From NCBI GenBank assembly GCA_947628755.1, contig CANRBC010000007.1, positions 47,227 to 111,226 on the forward strand: a DNA stretch of 64,000 bases, given 5' to 3'. A program made the position numbers and the translations under genes. Shown here in pieces: positions 52,533-61,078 of the stretch; position 1 is the first letter of the stretch; every line of letters starts with the position of its first letter. The notes beneath the pieces are model-generated. The model searched no databases and was not told the DNA's origin. It saw only the letters and a list, made by a program, of their open reading frames with translations. This stretch comes from an uncultured Clostridia bacterium (GTDB taxonomy: Bacteria > Bacillota > Clostridia > Lachnospirales > CAG-274).

Positions 52533-52730
52533 ATGCCTAAATTAAAGACAAGAAGAGCTGTAGCAAAGCGTGTTTCTGTTACAGGTACAGGTAAAATCAA
52601 AAGAACTAAGGCTAACAAGCAGCACATCTTAACAAAGAAGAGCACCAAGAGAAAGAGAGGCCTCAGAAAGCCTACTACTGTTGACGCTACTAACGTTAAG
52701 GTAATGAAGAAAGAATTACCATATATCTAA
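52533..52730 (+). CDS. rpmI: 50S ribosomal protein L35
   Basis: A 65-residue, strongly basic protein with the L35 pattern [20 protein letters not shown] and the [20 protein letters not shown] core. It is placed between infC and rplT as in most bacteria. AGGAGG precedes the ATG. Confidence 0.96.
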   Translation: MPKLKTRRAVAKRVSVTGTGKIKRTKANKQHILTKKSTKRKRGLRKPTTVDATNVKVMKKELPYI

Positions 52731-52744
52731 GGAGGAACATATAA

Positions 52745-53098
52745 ATGGCTAGAGTTAAGGGTGCGCTTAATGCACGTAAAAAGCATAAGAAAGTATTAAA
52801 AATGGCAAAGGGTTACTTTGGCGCAAGAAGTAAGCAGTACAGAGTAGCCAAGCAGTCTGTTATGAAGGCTATGGCTCATTCCTTTGCAGGCAGAAAGCAG
52901 ACAAAGAGAGCTTACAGAAGACTTTGGATAGTAAGAATAAACGCAGCTGCAAGAATGAACGATATTTCATACAGCAGACTTATGAACGGTCTTAAGAAAG
53001 CCGATATAAATATCAACAGAAAGATGCTTGCAGATTTGGCAGTAAACGATATGCCCGCTTTTACAGCATTGGTTGACAAGGCTAAGGCAGCTTTATAA
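52745..53098 (+). CDS. rplT: 50S ribosomal protein L20
   Basis: A 117-residue basic protein: [53 protein letters not shown] and [14 protein letters not shown]. It binds 23S rRNA during 50S assembly and is the likely ligand of the leader upstream of infC. AAGGAGG precedes the ATG. A strong terminator follows. Confidence 0.97.
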   Translation: MARVKGALNARKKHKKVLKMAKGYFGARSKQYRVAKQSVMKAMAHSFAGRKQTKRAYRRLWIVRINAAARMNDISYSRLMNGLKKADININRKMLADLAVNDMPAFTALVDKAKAAL

Positions 53099-53116
53099 TT
53101 TGCATAATTTATTGTA

Positions 53117-53147
53117 TTAAAAAGGACCTTTGTATAGGTCCTTTTTT
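53117..53147 (+). terminator. Intrinsic terminator of the infC operon
   Basis: AAAAAGGACC pairs with GGTCCTTTTT around a short loop, then a T run. Confidence 0.88.
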
Positions 53148-53176
53148 GCTGCTAAAAATAAAATGTTGAATGGAGA

Positions 53177-53535
53177 TGTTGCATTAAATTTTTGTTTAGC
53201 GTAATAGAGATTTTTTGTTTTAAAACGACCCTTCCACCGCCTAACGGCGGTCCCCCTCCCCTCCGACGCCTGCAATAAAACACGTTGCGTTTTATTGCAA
53301 GGCTAGGGGAGGCTGGGGTTGTGGGGGAGGCTTTCGTATAGGCACTTCAAATTTTTTGAGATAGTGAGAAATGCTGATTTTTTCAACATTATTAAAGCCT
53401 TTAGAAAGCGTATTCCTAAGGCGTCCCTTCAGAGAAGGGAAGCTGTCAGCGCAGTCAAGGGCTTTGGAACAATAAAACTTTGAACTGCGCTGACTGAAGG
53501 GTCGATATGCATATAAACAAAAATTTTATGCAACA
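53177..53535 (+). repeat. Palindromic MITE-like element, copy 4 (most complete)
   Basis: 359 bases with clear 22-bp terminal inverted repeats: TGTTGCATTAAATTTTTGTT(TA) at the left and the complement of TGTTGCATAAAATTTTTGTT(TA) at the right. Inside are the same blocks as copy 1: CGTAATAGAGATTTTTTGTT, ACGACCCTTCCACC, a private hairpin GCCTAACGGC, GGTCCCCCTCCCCTCC, GCAATAAAACACG/CGTTTTATTGC, AGGGGAGGCTGGGGT, AAGGGAAGCTGTCAGCGC and CTGACTGAAGGGTCGA. There is no open reading frame and no obvious target-site duplication. Confidence 0.85.
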
Positions 53536-53593
53536 GCCTCTTTTCTTTTATTAAATAATTCAAGAAAAATAAGGAAAAAAATAAATTAATATA

Positions 53594-53623
53594 TTGACAA
53601 ATTAATATTACAGTTGTAATATT
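53594..53623 (+). promoter_or_regulatory. bla promoter with BlaI operator 1
   Basis: TTGACA, 17 bases, TAATAT. A perfect 9-2-9 palindrome AATATTACA-GT-TGTAATATT (53604-53623) covers the spacer and -10. This is the BlaI/MecI operator type (TACA-nn-TGTA), so repressor binding would block polymerase. Confidence 0.85.
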
Positions 53624-53665
53624 ATAACACAGACAAAAAAATTATCCGGATAAATTTTAAGTCTT

Positions 53666-53684
53666 AATATTACATTTGTAGTTT
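53666..53684 (+). promoter_or_regulatory. BlaI operator 2 in the bla leader
   Basis: AATATTACA-TT-TGTAGTTTT shares the TACA-nn-TGTA core with operator 1 and ends just before the bla ribosome binding site (AGGAGG). Confidence 0.75.
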
Positions 53685-53698
53685 TAGGAGGCGATATT

Positions 53699-54520
53699 AT
53701 GAAAAAATTTTGTGCGTTTATATTTTCTGTTCTTTTATGCTTAAGTGGGTGCGGAACAGAATCTACAATTACAGCTGATTTCAACAGCAGCTTTAAGGGG
53801 ATAAACGGCTGCGCCGTGTTTTATTCACCGTCGGAAAACAAATATGTGTACTATAATGAGGAAGCTTGTAATGAAAGAGTTTCTCCTTATTCTACATTTA
53901 AAATTCCCTGTACCCTTATTGGTCTTGAAAACGGTATCCTTGACTCTGAAAACAGCCGTATGGAATATAGCGGAGATATATATCCCTTTGACAGCTGGAA
54001 TAATGATTTGACGCTTTCCGAGGCTTTTCAAGCCTCATGTGTATGGTATTTCAGACAGGTTGCTGACAGGATAGGCCCTTACAAAATGCAGGAGACGCTC
54101 AATGCTCTTGATTACGGAAATAAGGATATAAGCCAATGGGAGGGCAGCGGACTAAATGAACAATCTGATTTAAACGGCTTTTGGCTTGGCTCATCACTGC
54201 TTATTTCTCCTGTGGAACAAATTAAAGTAATATCCGATATTTTTGAAGGAAATACAAAATTCAGTCCAAGGAATATAGAAATACTTAAAAACATTATGAA
54301 AGCAGAAAGCGTTGGAGATATACGTGTATATGGAAAAACAGGCACAGGCAAGGATAATAGCGCATGGTTTACAGGATTTTTTGAAAAGGGGAAAAACAAA
54401 ATATACTTTGCGCTGTATATGCATGACGAAAAAGCCAAAGGTATTGCAGGCGCAGACGCCAAAGCGGCTGTATATGATATTATAAAAAATAATTATGCCG
54501 TTGAAAACAGCAGACAATAA
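53699..54520 (+). CDS. Class D beta-lactamase, lipoprotein
   Basis: A 273-residue serine beta-lactamase. A lipobox (LSGC, Cys18) predicts anchoring to the membrane. All class D motifs are present: STFK at 65-68 (nucleophile Ser65), SCV at 113-115, YGN at 139-141 and KTG at 213-215, with FWLGSSLLISPVEQ. The length is normal. It is divergently linked to blaR1/blaI, and two BlaI boxes lie in its promoter. The fold also resembles the BlaR1 sensor domain encoded nearby, which keeps the same four motifs, so the sensor and enzyme share ancestry. The hydrolysis spectrum cannot be read from sequence. Confidence 0.92.
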   Translation: MKKFCAFIFSVLLCLSGCGTESTITADFNSSFKGINGCAVFYSPSENKYVYYNEEACNERVSPYSTFKIPCTLIGLENGILDSENSRMEYSGDIYPFDSWNNDLTLSEAFQASCVWYFRQVADRIGPYKMQETLNALDYGNKDISQWEGSGLNEQSDLNGFWLGSSLLISPVEQIKVISDIFEGNTKFSPRNIEILKNIMKAESVGDIRVYGKTGTGKDNSAWFTGFFEKGKNKIYFALYMHDEKAKGIAGADAKAAVYDIIKNNYAVENSRQ

Positions 54521-54575
54521 AGGCGCAACAATACCAAATAAGCTGAGAAAACAGCTTTAGCTTGTTTAATGTAAT

Positions 54576-54614
54576 AAATTAGGGGGTATGCTCGTTAAGC
54601 ATACCCCCTAATTT
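54576..54614. terminator. Bidirectional terminator between bla and blaR1
   Basis: A perfect 17-bp stem AAATTAGGGGGTATGCT with its complement around CGTTA, between convergent genes. Confidence 0.85.
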
Positions 54615-54648
54615 ATACTGACTTTCATTATAATACACAAAGCGGAAA

Positions 54649-55857
54649 TTAAAGCTCGTTGTCAATTCTATCAAGTATATTCAATGTTTTTTTATAAGCG
54701 TCTGAGCCGGTTGCGTTCCCTTTGAGGTAGAGCGCAAAAAAGTCCGTATTTTTTCCGTTTTCTCTAAAGCCTATGAACCAGCCGGAAACAGCTTCACCGT
54801 TTATATTTCCCGAACCTGTTTTGCCGTAAAAGTCCTCACCCAGTTTCATTGAAGCCTTTACCGCCTTAATACTTTCGCTGTCAAAACCGAAATTGTTGTA
54901 ATATATATTTCTTAATATATCCACCTGCTCAACAGCAGAAATTTTCAGACAATTTTCAAGCCAATAACTTTTCTTGTCCAAGCCTGTAAATTTGTTGCCG
55001 TAATTTATTGTTTTGACAAATCTGCCGTAATCAAGTCCATCATCAAGATTTTGAAAATACCAATTTACGCTATTTTCCATAGCGGTATCAAGGGTCTGAT
55101 TTTTCATCCATTCCTTAAACGGATACTGTTTTCCATTCCAGTTCATATAATTGCTTTTAGGCGTGATAATGCCGCTTTCAAGAGCATTAAGGGCTATAAT
55201 CGGCTTATAAGTGGAATTAGGAGAAAATCTTTTAACAGCCATATCCTTGTTGTATATTTTGTAGCTTTCTTCGTCATAGAACACAAAGCAACCCTTTGCG
55301 TCGTCAAATTCATAAGACAAATCGATTTCTTCGGATTGAAATTTTCCTCTGTATCTGTTATCTGTATTGTAGCCACATATTGATATTGCGCCAAACGAAA
55401 CAACGGTCACAGCGATTACTTCTATAATTAAAGCAATTTCAGCTTTTCTGCTGCGTTTGAATTTAGTGAGCTTCTGTATTCTTTCCCTAATTTCCCTGCC
55501 TGTGCCTGATAAACTTGTCCTTAAGCTTTCGCTGTTGCGCTGTATGAAATTAAGTATTGTGCTTCCGTAATCAAAGGCTGTGCCGTATTCAGAATATTTG
55601 AGCACATCACTGTCACAATACATTTCCATATCTGTTCTTATGCTGCAAAAGGCAGCGTGAACAAGAGGGTTGAACCAATATATACACTTTAATATATTTA
55701 AAATAAGGCTGAACACATTATCATGGTGTTTATGATGAATAAGCTCATGACATATTATATATCTCAGTTCATTTTCGTTTTGTATAGGCAGGTCGGGAAT
55801 TACGACATATTTTTTGAATATACCGAATGAAAATGGCGTTTCTTTTGGCGTTGACAT
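54649..55857 (-). pseudogene. blaR1: blaR1, C-terminal part (protease and penicillin-sensing domains) after an in-frame stop
   Basis: 402 residues open from the ATG at 55857. It carries the M56 metalloprotease motif HELIH (37-41), a transmembrane stretch (about 140-160), and a class-D-like sensor domain with STYK, SVN, YGN and KTGSG. It is in the same frame as the upstream part (55894-56310). Only a single TAA (55894-55896) and ten codons of normal-looking sequence (CEKNTATKANLL) separate them. No ribosome binding site precedes the ATG at 55857. This looks like a point nonsense mutation (for example CAA to TAA) in one blaR1 gene of about 553 codons. Confidence 0.85.
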
Positions 55858-55893
55858 AAGCAGGTTGGCTTTTGTTGCCGTATTTTTTTCACA

Positions 55894-56310
55894 TTAATGA
55901 AATATTCTTTTAATTTCTGCATCGGCATTTTTGTACATATTTATTTTGAGCATAATTATAATATATACCGTAACCGTAAAAATAAAGCCTACAGCCATAC
56001 CCATAATCCATATTAAAAGCAGTATATTCGTATTAAACCTGTATTCCACAGAATAAAAGTCCTTTACAGTAGCTGCGGCTTTCCCATAGGCAGCTGCTTT
56101 ATCTATGTACTCTAATGTATGGGCAGTTTTGCCTAAATCAATATTTATATTGGGAATAAGAGCAAAAATCATAAGTGCAATCAGAGATAACCATATTTTT
56201 TTATTAATTACCGCACTTGTTTTGTACATTAATTTTTTTCTTATGAATAATAGTATAATTATTACAAATGCTATAACGACATTTGAAATCAAAAAATGAA
56301 ATACAAACAT
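55894..56310 (-). pseudogene. blaR1: blaR1, N-terminal membrane part ending at a premature TAA
   Basis: 138 residues with three strongly hydrophobic segments (FLISNVVIAFVIIILLFI, IWLSLIALMIFALIP, and ILLLIWIMGMAVGFIF into TVTVYIIIML). This is the N-terminal membrane region of BlaR1/MecR1. It ends KRIFH followed by TAA, and the sequence continues in the same frame into the protease domain. The ATG at 56310 is preferred; a GTG at 56325 overlaps the blaI end. Without readthrough, sensing and BlaI cleavage should fail. Confidence 0.82.
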
Positions 56311-56311
56311 A

Positions 56312-56683
56312 TTACTTACTTTCACCCAGTATTTTTCTCAGTTCCTCAATTTCATTTTCACTCAGCATATCATTTTTAATAAAATTCAATACCATTTTGT
56401 TAATTGCGCCATTGTAAAATTTGTTAAGGAAAGAAGCGCTTTCTTCCCTTATATATTCACCCTTTTTAATAACAGGGGTATATACAAAAATTCTGCCTTC
56501 CTTTTCGTGTGTGACAGCGCCCTTCTTCTCAAGACGAGAAATAAGAGTCTGTATTGTTCGTGTGTTCCAGTCAGTTGACTTAAGCAACAAATCCACAATT
56601 TGATTGGTATTAAGCGGTGCGTATTCCCATATAATTTTCATTACCTCAAGCTCAGCATCGGAAATCTTAGGCATTTTATTCAT
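56312..56683 (-). CDS. blaI: BlaI/MecI family transcriptional repressor
   Basis: A 123-residue winged-helix repressor. It has the family start ISDAELEVMKIIWEYAPLNT, the recognition helix region WNTRTIQTLISRLEKKGAV and the dimerisation C-terminus ending ELRKILGES. The cleavable Asn-Phe site used by BlaR1 is plausibly the NF in VLNFIKND (about 100). It should bind the boxes at 53604, 53666 and 56705, repressing bla and its own operon. It is translated just before blaR1. Confidence 0.93.
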   Translation of the reverse strand: MNKMPKISDAELEVMKIIWEYAPLNTNQIVDLLLKSTDWNTRTIQTLISRLEKKGAVTHEKEGRIFVYTPVIKKGEYIREESASFLNKFYNGAINKMVLNFIKNDMLSENEIEELRKILGESK

Positions 56684-56704
56684 AGTATCACCTCTTATTC
56701 CATA

Positions 56705-56752
56705 AAACTACATTTGTAATATTATATTATCACATTTTTCTTTCTCTGTCAA
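56705..56752 (-). promoter_or_regulatory. blaI promoter with BlaI operator 3
   Basis: The minus strand reads TTGACA (56747-56752), 17 bases, TAATAT (56724-56729), then the box AATATTACA-AA-TGTAGTTT (56705-56723) right after the -10. It shares the operator core with the two bla boxes, so the system is autoregulated. Confidence 0.82.
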
Positions 56753-56922
56753 ATAGTTGCTATTACAATAGAAAATATATTTCGCTCAAATATGTATGAT
56801 AAATTGCAAAAGTCCTTTTTACATAAACGTTAAACAAAAATCACTCTTAATTCCTTATACCAAAGACATTAATATTTTTCAATTCAAAACCAAGTATTCA
56901 GTCTTCTTCTGCAGGCATAAAA

Positions 56923-56956
56923 ATATCCCGACAGCCCATGCCGTTGGGATATAAAA
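56923..56956 (-). terminator. Weak terminator after the AlkD-like gene
   Basis: The minus strand has ATATCCC/GGGATAT arms around a 16-base loop, followed by TTTTAT. The remainder of 56760-57000 shows no gene. Confidence 0.5.
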
Positions 56957-57000
56957 GGTCTATTATATTTAAAGGAAATAAAAAATGGAAATATATATTT

Positions 57001-57660
57001 TTAAATATACTTACTTGCTTCCTTTATACTTAAGCTATCCATTTTATCCTTATACTTGTCTATAAAGTTTTTTACAAATTCGGGTTCGGTTTTTGCGTAA
57101 TCTCTTAATGCCCAGCCTATCGCTTTATTTACAAAAAACTCATTGCTGCCAAGACAATTTACTATAATTTGCTTCAACAATTCCTTATCGGTTTTATTTT
57201 TTAAGCCGAGTTGATGTTCTATTGCCGTTCTTTTAAGCCATATATTTTCATTTTCAGACCAAGTAAGCATAAGAGCCTTGACTCTTGTATCCCTTAGTCC
57301 CACATCTCCAATCACTTTACACAAAAAATCTGTAGTATCCCACCAGGATTTTGTAGTTATATAATTTTTGATTTTGGGTATATCCTCAAAGGAAACGTAT
57401 TTCTTTAGGGCAAAAAGATAATCATAGACCAAATACTGAAATTCCCTGTGTCTGTCATCATAGCATTTATCCAGAAAATCCCAATCAATCACTTTTGACT
57501 TCTTTTCTGCTTTTATGAAGTCATTGTAAACTTCTTTTCTTTCGGGGGCGGGAATACCGTAAAAATCAAACAAATTTCGCATATACCCGGACATTGTGAC
57601 AGCATGTTCTTTATTTTCTATTGATTCAAATTTCTTTTTTATTTCTAAATATTTGTCCAT
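57001..57660 (-). CDS. DNA alkylation repair protein (AlkD-like, HEAT repeats)
   Basis: A 219-residue all-helical protein of the AlkC/AlkD family. Markers are MRNLFDFYGIPAPERKEVY near the start, then CYDDRHREFQYLVYDYL, TKSWWDTTDFLC, WLKRTAIEHQLGLKNKTD, and FFVNKAIGWALRDYAKTEPE. AlkD glycosylases excise positively charged alkylated bases without base flipping. The base composition is more AT-rich than the core genes, as for the bla island beside it, so both may have been acquired together. Confidence 0.9.
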   Translation of the reverse strand: MDKYLEIKKKFESIENKEHAVTMSGYMRNLFDFYGIPAPERKEVYNDFIKAEKKSKVIDWDFLDKCYDDRHREFQYLVYDYLFALKKYVSFEDIPKIKNYITTKSWWDTTDFLCKVIGDVGLRDTRVKALMLTWSENENIWLKRTAIEHQLGLKNKTDKELLKQIIVNCLGSNEFFVNKAIGWALRDYAKTEPEFVKNFIDKYKDKMDSLSIKEASKYI

Positions 57661-57720
57661 AAATTTAACCCTTTATAATTTCCATATATTGCTTTGATTA
57701 ATTACTCGACAAAACAGAAT

Positions 57721-58041
57721 TTATGGCAATCGATATTTCTTCTCTATCTGTAAATACACAATTAACAGGGCAATCGTAATCACCACAACGCCAAAAATCA
57801 CAGGTATAAATCCAACCGAATTCTGTTCAAGGAAAAGCAGCGGTATACCACACACTTCAATAAATATGGCATAAACAAACCAAAGTATAGCAACAGAATG
57901 GTTATATTTTTTTGTATCTTTCACTTCAGGCGGCTTTACTCCTGCGAAAAATCCAACAGGCTTTTTTGATATCCATGCCGAAATTCCAATACCTAAAAAT
58001 ATAGCGCTTGCCAAGCTCCATATTACAAATACTATGCTCAT
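57721..58041 (-). CDS. Small membrane protein of unknown function
   Basis: A 106-residue protein with three predicted transmembrane helices: residues about 4-22 (FVIWSLASAIFLGIGISAW), 50-70 (AILWFVYAIFIEVCGIPLLF) and 76-97. The loop ISKKPVGFFAGVKPPEVKDT joins helices one and two and recurs in Firmicutes membrane proteins of unassigned role, as far as I recall. GGAGGG precedes the ATG. It is AT-rich like the neighbouring AlkD-like gene. Confidence 0.7.
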   Translation of the reverse strand: MSIVFVIWSLASAIFLGIGISAWISKKPVGFFAGVKPPEVKDTKKYNHSVAILWFVYAIFIEVCGIPLLFLEQNSVGFIPVIFGVVVITIALLIVYLQIEKKYRLP

Positions 58042-58096
58042 TGTTGCCCTCCGTACACATCAGGTTTTATGCAAACAACGTTGCGCAGGCGCTTTG

Positions 58097-58948
58097 TCAA
58101 CCCTCTATTCTATCCAACGTTATTCTGCCCAGCTTAGCGCCTCTGAACTCGTCTATGAGTATATCGGCAGTACGCTTGTTGTCTACTTCGTTTCCTTTTT
58201 TGATAAAGCCTCTTTTTTCTCCTATAAGCCTTAATACCTCATGAGGTGGAGTATCCTTGTCGTACTCTATTTTGTATCTGTTTGCTATGGCGTCGGGGTA
58301 AAGGTCGTTAAGACATTCTATTAGCTTGCAGGCAAGCTCGGCGGAATCCAGTATATCGTCGTTGACAGCTCCCGTAAATGCCAGCTTAAGACCTACGGCT
58401 TCGTCCTCGAATTTAGGCCAGAGTATGCCCGGAGTATCAAGCAGCTCAAAGTCTTTTTTTACCCTTATCCATTGCTTGCCCCTTGTTACGCCTGCCTTAT
58501 CTCCCGTCTTAGCCATATTTTTGCCCACCAGCTTATTTATAAGTGTGGATTTGCCTACATTGGGTATGCCTACTATCATTGCTCTTGCAGGCACAAATAT
58601 TCTGCCTCTTTTTCTGAGCCTTTCTATTTTTTCAGCCATGAGCTTTTGCACCACGGGAGGTATTTCCTTTATTCCCTTGCCGTTTACGGAATTAACCTGT
58701 ATTGTGTCGAAGCCCTTTTCTTTGAAATAGTTTTCCCATTCCTTAGTTCGCTTTTCGTCGGCAAGGTCGCATTTGTTCAGTATTATTATTCGTTTCTTGT
58801 TTCTTGCCAGCTCGTCTATTTCGGGATTTTTGCTGCTTAAAGGAAGCCTTGCGTCAAGCAGTTCTATGACTATGTCCACAAGAGAAATATTCTCCTCCAT
58901 CATTCTGCGTGTTTTTGTCATGTGTCCCGGATACCATTGTATGTTCAT
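58097..58948 (-). CDS. rbgA: Ribosome biogenesis GTPase RbgA/YlqF
   Basis: A 283-residue circularly permuted GTPase required for late 50S assembly. The motif order is G4 (NKCDLAD), G1 (GIPNVGKSTLIN), G3 (DTPGILWP), with the YPGHMTKTRR start and a C-terminal RNA-binding helical domain. It lies 71 bases downstream of rplS, a pairing typical of Firmicutes. Confidence 0.95.
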   Translation of the reverse strand: MNIQWYPGHMTKTRRMMEENISLVDIVIELLDARLPLSSKNPEIDELARNKKRIIILNKCDLADEKRTKEWENYFKEKGFDTIQVNSVNGKGIKEIPPVVQKLMAEKIERLRKRGRIFVPARAMIVGIPNVGKSTLINKLVGKNMAKTGDKAGVTRGKQWIRVKKDFELLDTPGILWPKFEDEAVGLKLAFTGAVNDDILDSAELACKLIECLNDLYPDAIANRYKIEYDKDTPPHEVLRLIGEKRGFIKKGNEVDNKRTADILIDEFRGAKLGRITLDRIEG

Positions 58949-58974
58949 AATATTCTCCCTATTGAAATTCTCCT

Positions 58975-59012
58975 ATAAAAATACAAGACAGAGTAAAGGC
59001 TCTGTCTTGTAC
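58975..59012 (-). terminator. Intrinsic terminator between rplS and rbgA
   Basis: ACAAGACAGAG/CTCTGTCTTGT with a six-base loop, then ATTTTTAT on the minus strand. It should reduce read-through from rplS into rbgA. Confidence 0.78.
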
Positions 59013-59019
59013 AATGAGA

Positions 59020-59385
59020 TTATTTTGAAGTTCTTCTTGTAATGTCTTCCTTGACCTTAGCTGACTTACCAACTCTGTCTCTGAGGTAGTTCAGCTTAGC
59101 TCTTCTGACAATACCGTATCTTACGACCTCTATATGGTCGATTCTGGGAGAGTGGAGAGGCCAAGTCTTCTCAACGCCTACGCCGTAAGAAAGTCTTCTT
59201 ACTGTAAAGGTCTCTCTTGAGCTGCCGCCCTGTCTCTTTAATACGATACCTTCAAACATCTGTATTCTTTCCTTTGTGCCCTCAACGACTTTAGCATATA
59301 CTCTTACGGTATCGCCTACGTTAAACTCAGGAATGTTATCCTTAAGCTGAGCCTTTTCGATTTCTCTTATAATTTCGTTATTCAT
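59020..59385 (-). CDS. rplS: 50S ribosomal protein L19
   Basis: A 121-residue protein with the L19 pattern: [60 protein letters not shown]. It sits at the subunit interface of the ribosome. GGGAGGA precedes the ATG. The 90-base leader carries no element I can name. Confidence 0.96.
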   Translation of the reverse strand: MNNEIIREIEKAQLKDNIPEFNVGDTVRVYAKVVEGTKERIQMFEGIVLKRQGGSSRETFTVRRLSYGVGVEKTWPLHSPRIDHIEVVRYGIVRRAKLNYLRDRVGKSAKVKEDITRRTSK

Positions 59386-59476
59386 GAGGTTATCCTCCCT
59401 TTCATCATAAATGTTCTTAATGCATATATCCTAAAAGGAAGCACCAGCGGACCATTCGTTTTCACTACAATTCGAT

Positions 59477-59505
59477 ATTATACCATAGTTGAGAAATAAT
59501 TGCAA
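59477..59505 (-). promoter_or_regulatory. Sigma-A promoter of rplS
   Basis: The minus strand reads TTGCAA, 17 bases, TATAAT, giving a leader of about 90 bases before rplS. Confidence 0.75.
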
Positions 59506-59513
59506 GCACTTTT

Positions 59514-60659
59514 TTATTCAAATTTAAGAATAAAAACAGGCGGGTTTTCCTGACATTGGAGCATATATGATATAGATGATGTAATATCCTCCGTTCTGTT
59601 GAACTGCAAAGCGCCGTCGCTGCCTATTACGCCCAAGAGCTTTTTGCCTGTGGCAAGACATTCTATATAGGCAAAACGCTCACAGCCGCAGGCATAATAT
59701 CCGCCTGCTGCGTCCTCGTCTGTTATTTCGCCGAGGGATTTAAGGTTTTCTATAATGGCGGGCATACTTTCAGTGTCTATTTCGCCGAAGTCCGCAATAT
59801 TGTATATAGGCATAAGTCCAAGCTCCATATCGGGATAATTTTCATTTATATATATAACGGCGTCCTTTTCCTTTTCAAGAGAATCGCATATTACCCTCCA
59901 ATTTCCGTCGGAGTTTTTCATAAGTGCTTTTTGCTTTATTTCAGAAGGGGCGTCTGTCTTATTTCCTACAACTACGGCGTATTTGTCGTCGCACGCCAGA
60001 TGCTTTATATCATAGTCGAGCATATTGCAGGCAGTAAGTATGGCGGTATTTTCAGCATCGCCTCTTGAGGGATTTCTTGGGTCTCCGTGTGAAAAGGAGT
60101 AGGGCAGAATAAGGTCTCTGTACTGCTGACCCGTAAGCACGACAGGGTCTGTGCTGTGGGATATGGCATAATATCCGTCCTTGGTATTCAGCACGGCAAA
60201 TATTGTAAGGTCGTTTTCCTGTACAGACTGTCCCGTTACAGCTCCAAGGTCTGAGGGGCGTATATAGAGTATATCCACAAGCTCGGATATTTCCTTTTCC
60301 GTAAGTCCCGTATCCTTGTTTGAAAGTATATCGGCGGCAGCTATTTCCGCCTTGTTTTTGTAGCTGTATAAAAAGCCGTATTCAGTAACCGGCCGCAGCT
60401 CCTCCATATTGTCGGCAAAATAATCCTCCGCTATATCAAGAGCCTTTTCAAGTCCTGCCTTGTTTGTGTCCGTAAGGGCAATATCGGAAGCTCCTACCTG
60501 CATTTCTATGGTATCGGGACTGCTTTCGGGAAGAGCGTTTTGGGATATGTCGTCCTTGTGATTTACTAAATATGCCCCGCCCAGTATAGCTATTACCACA
60601 ACTATACACAAGACTATGGGAATAATATTTCTGCTTTTCTTTTCCTCGTTATTCTCCAT
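59514..60659 (-). CDS. Single-pass membrane protein of unknown function
   Basis: A 381-residue protein with a short Lys/Asn-rich cytoplasmic start, one transmembrane helix (about 12-32, IIPIVLCIVVVIAILGGAYL) and a large extracytoplasmic part with acidic helices and three cysteines near residues 325-340 (YYACGCERFAYIECL). No family is recognised. The ATG at 60659 lies inside the last codons of the upstream gene (GATGGAGAATAA). A GTG at 60671 is possible but directly abuts the AGGAG. Coupling to the 138-residue gene suggests related roles. Confidence 0.65.
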   Translation of the reverse strand: MENNEEKKSRNIIPIVLCIVVVIAILGGAYLVNHKDDISQNALPESSPDTIEMQVGASDIALTDTNKAGLEKALDIAEDYFADNMEELRPVTEYGFLYSYKNKAEIAAADILSNKDTGLTEKEISELVDILYIRPSDLGAVTGQSVQENDLTIFAVLNTKDGYYAISHSTDPVVLTGQQYRDLILPYSFSHGDPRNPSRGDAENTAILTACNMLDYDIKHLACDDKYAVVVGNKTDAPSEIKQKALMKNSDGNWRVICDSLEKEKDAVIYINENYPDMELGLMPIYNIADFGEIDTESMPAIIENLKSLGEITDEDAAGGYYACGCERFAYIECLATGKKLLGVIGSDGALQFNRTEDITSSISYMLQCQENPPVFILKFE

Positions 60660-61065
60660 CGGAGTATTCACTCTCCTTGCCCTTTATGGCTTCGTATACA
60701 TCCTCTATTTCCTTGTGATGTATAGCCAATATCTCCGCTACTTTTTTTTCGGTTGCATCGGTGTCGCCGTTATAGTCCGTGACCGCCTCCCACACAGGGT
60801 TATAGTCGTCATCTGCCTCTTTGGTATAGGCGATGCCCTCGAAAACACCTGTGTCATAATAGTCGTATATGGCGCTGTATTCCCAGTCCTCCACGTCCTT
60901 TGCCGTAGACAGCTTTATATGAAGCTCCATTTTGTCGGCTTCTTCGGTTACGAATATATTTACGATATAGTCGGCGTTTTCCGTAATATCCAGGGACATA
61001 AGCTCCTTTTCCAGAAAGCCGGTGGTTTTGTTTTTAAGCATTATTACAATTACTGTTTCTTCCAT
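60649..61065 (-). CDS. Conserved acidic protein, DUF6762-like
   Basis: A 138-residue, acidic, soluble protein starting MEETVIVIMLKNKTTGFLEK with alternating strands and a helical C-terminus (TEKKVAEILAIHHKEIEDVY). From memory this resembles the clostridial DUF6762 family, whose function is unknown; I hold that loosely. GGGAG precedes the ATG. Its stop overlaps the next start by 11 bases, and trmL lies 13 bases upstream, so the three may be co-transcribed. Confidence 0.6.
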   Translation of the reverse strand: MEETVIVIMLKNKTTGFLEKELMSLDITENADYIVNIFVTEEADKMELHIKLSTAKDVEDWEYSAIYDYYDTGVFEGIAYTKEADDDYNPVWEAVTDYNGDTDATEKKVAEILAIHHKEIEDVYEAIKGKESEYSDGE

Positions 61066-61078
61066 AATATACTCCCTT

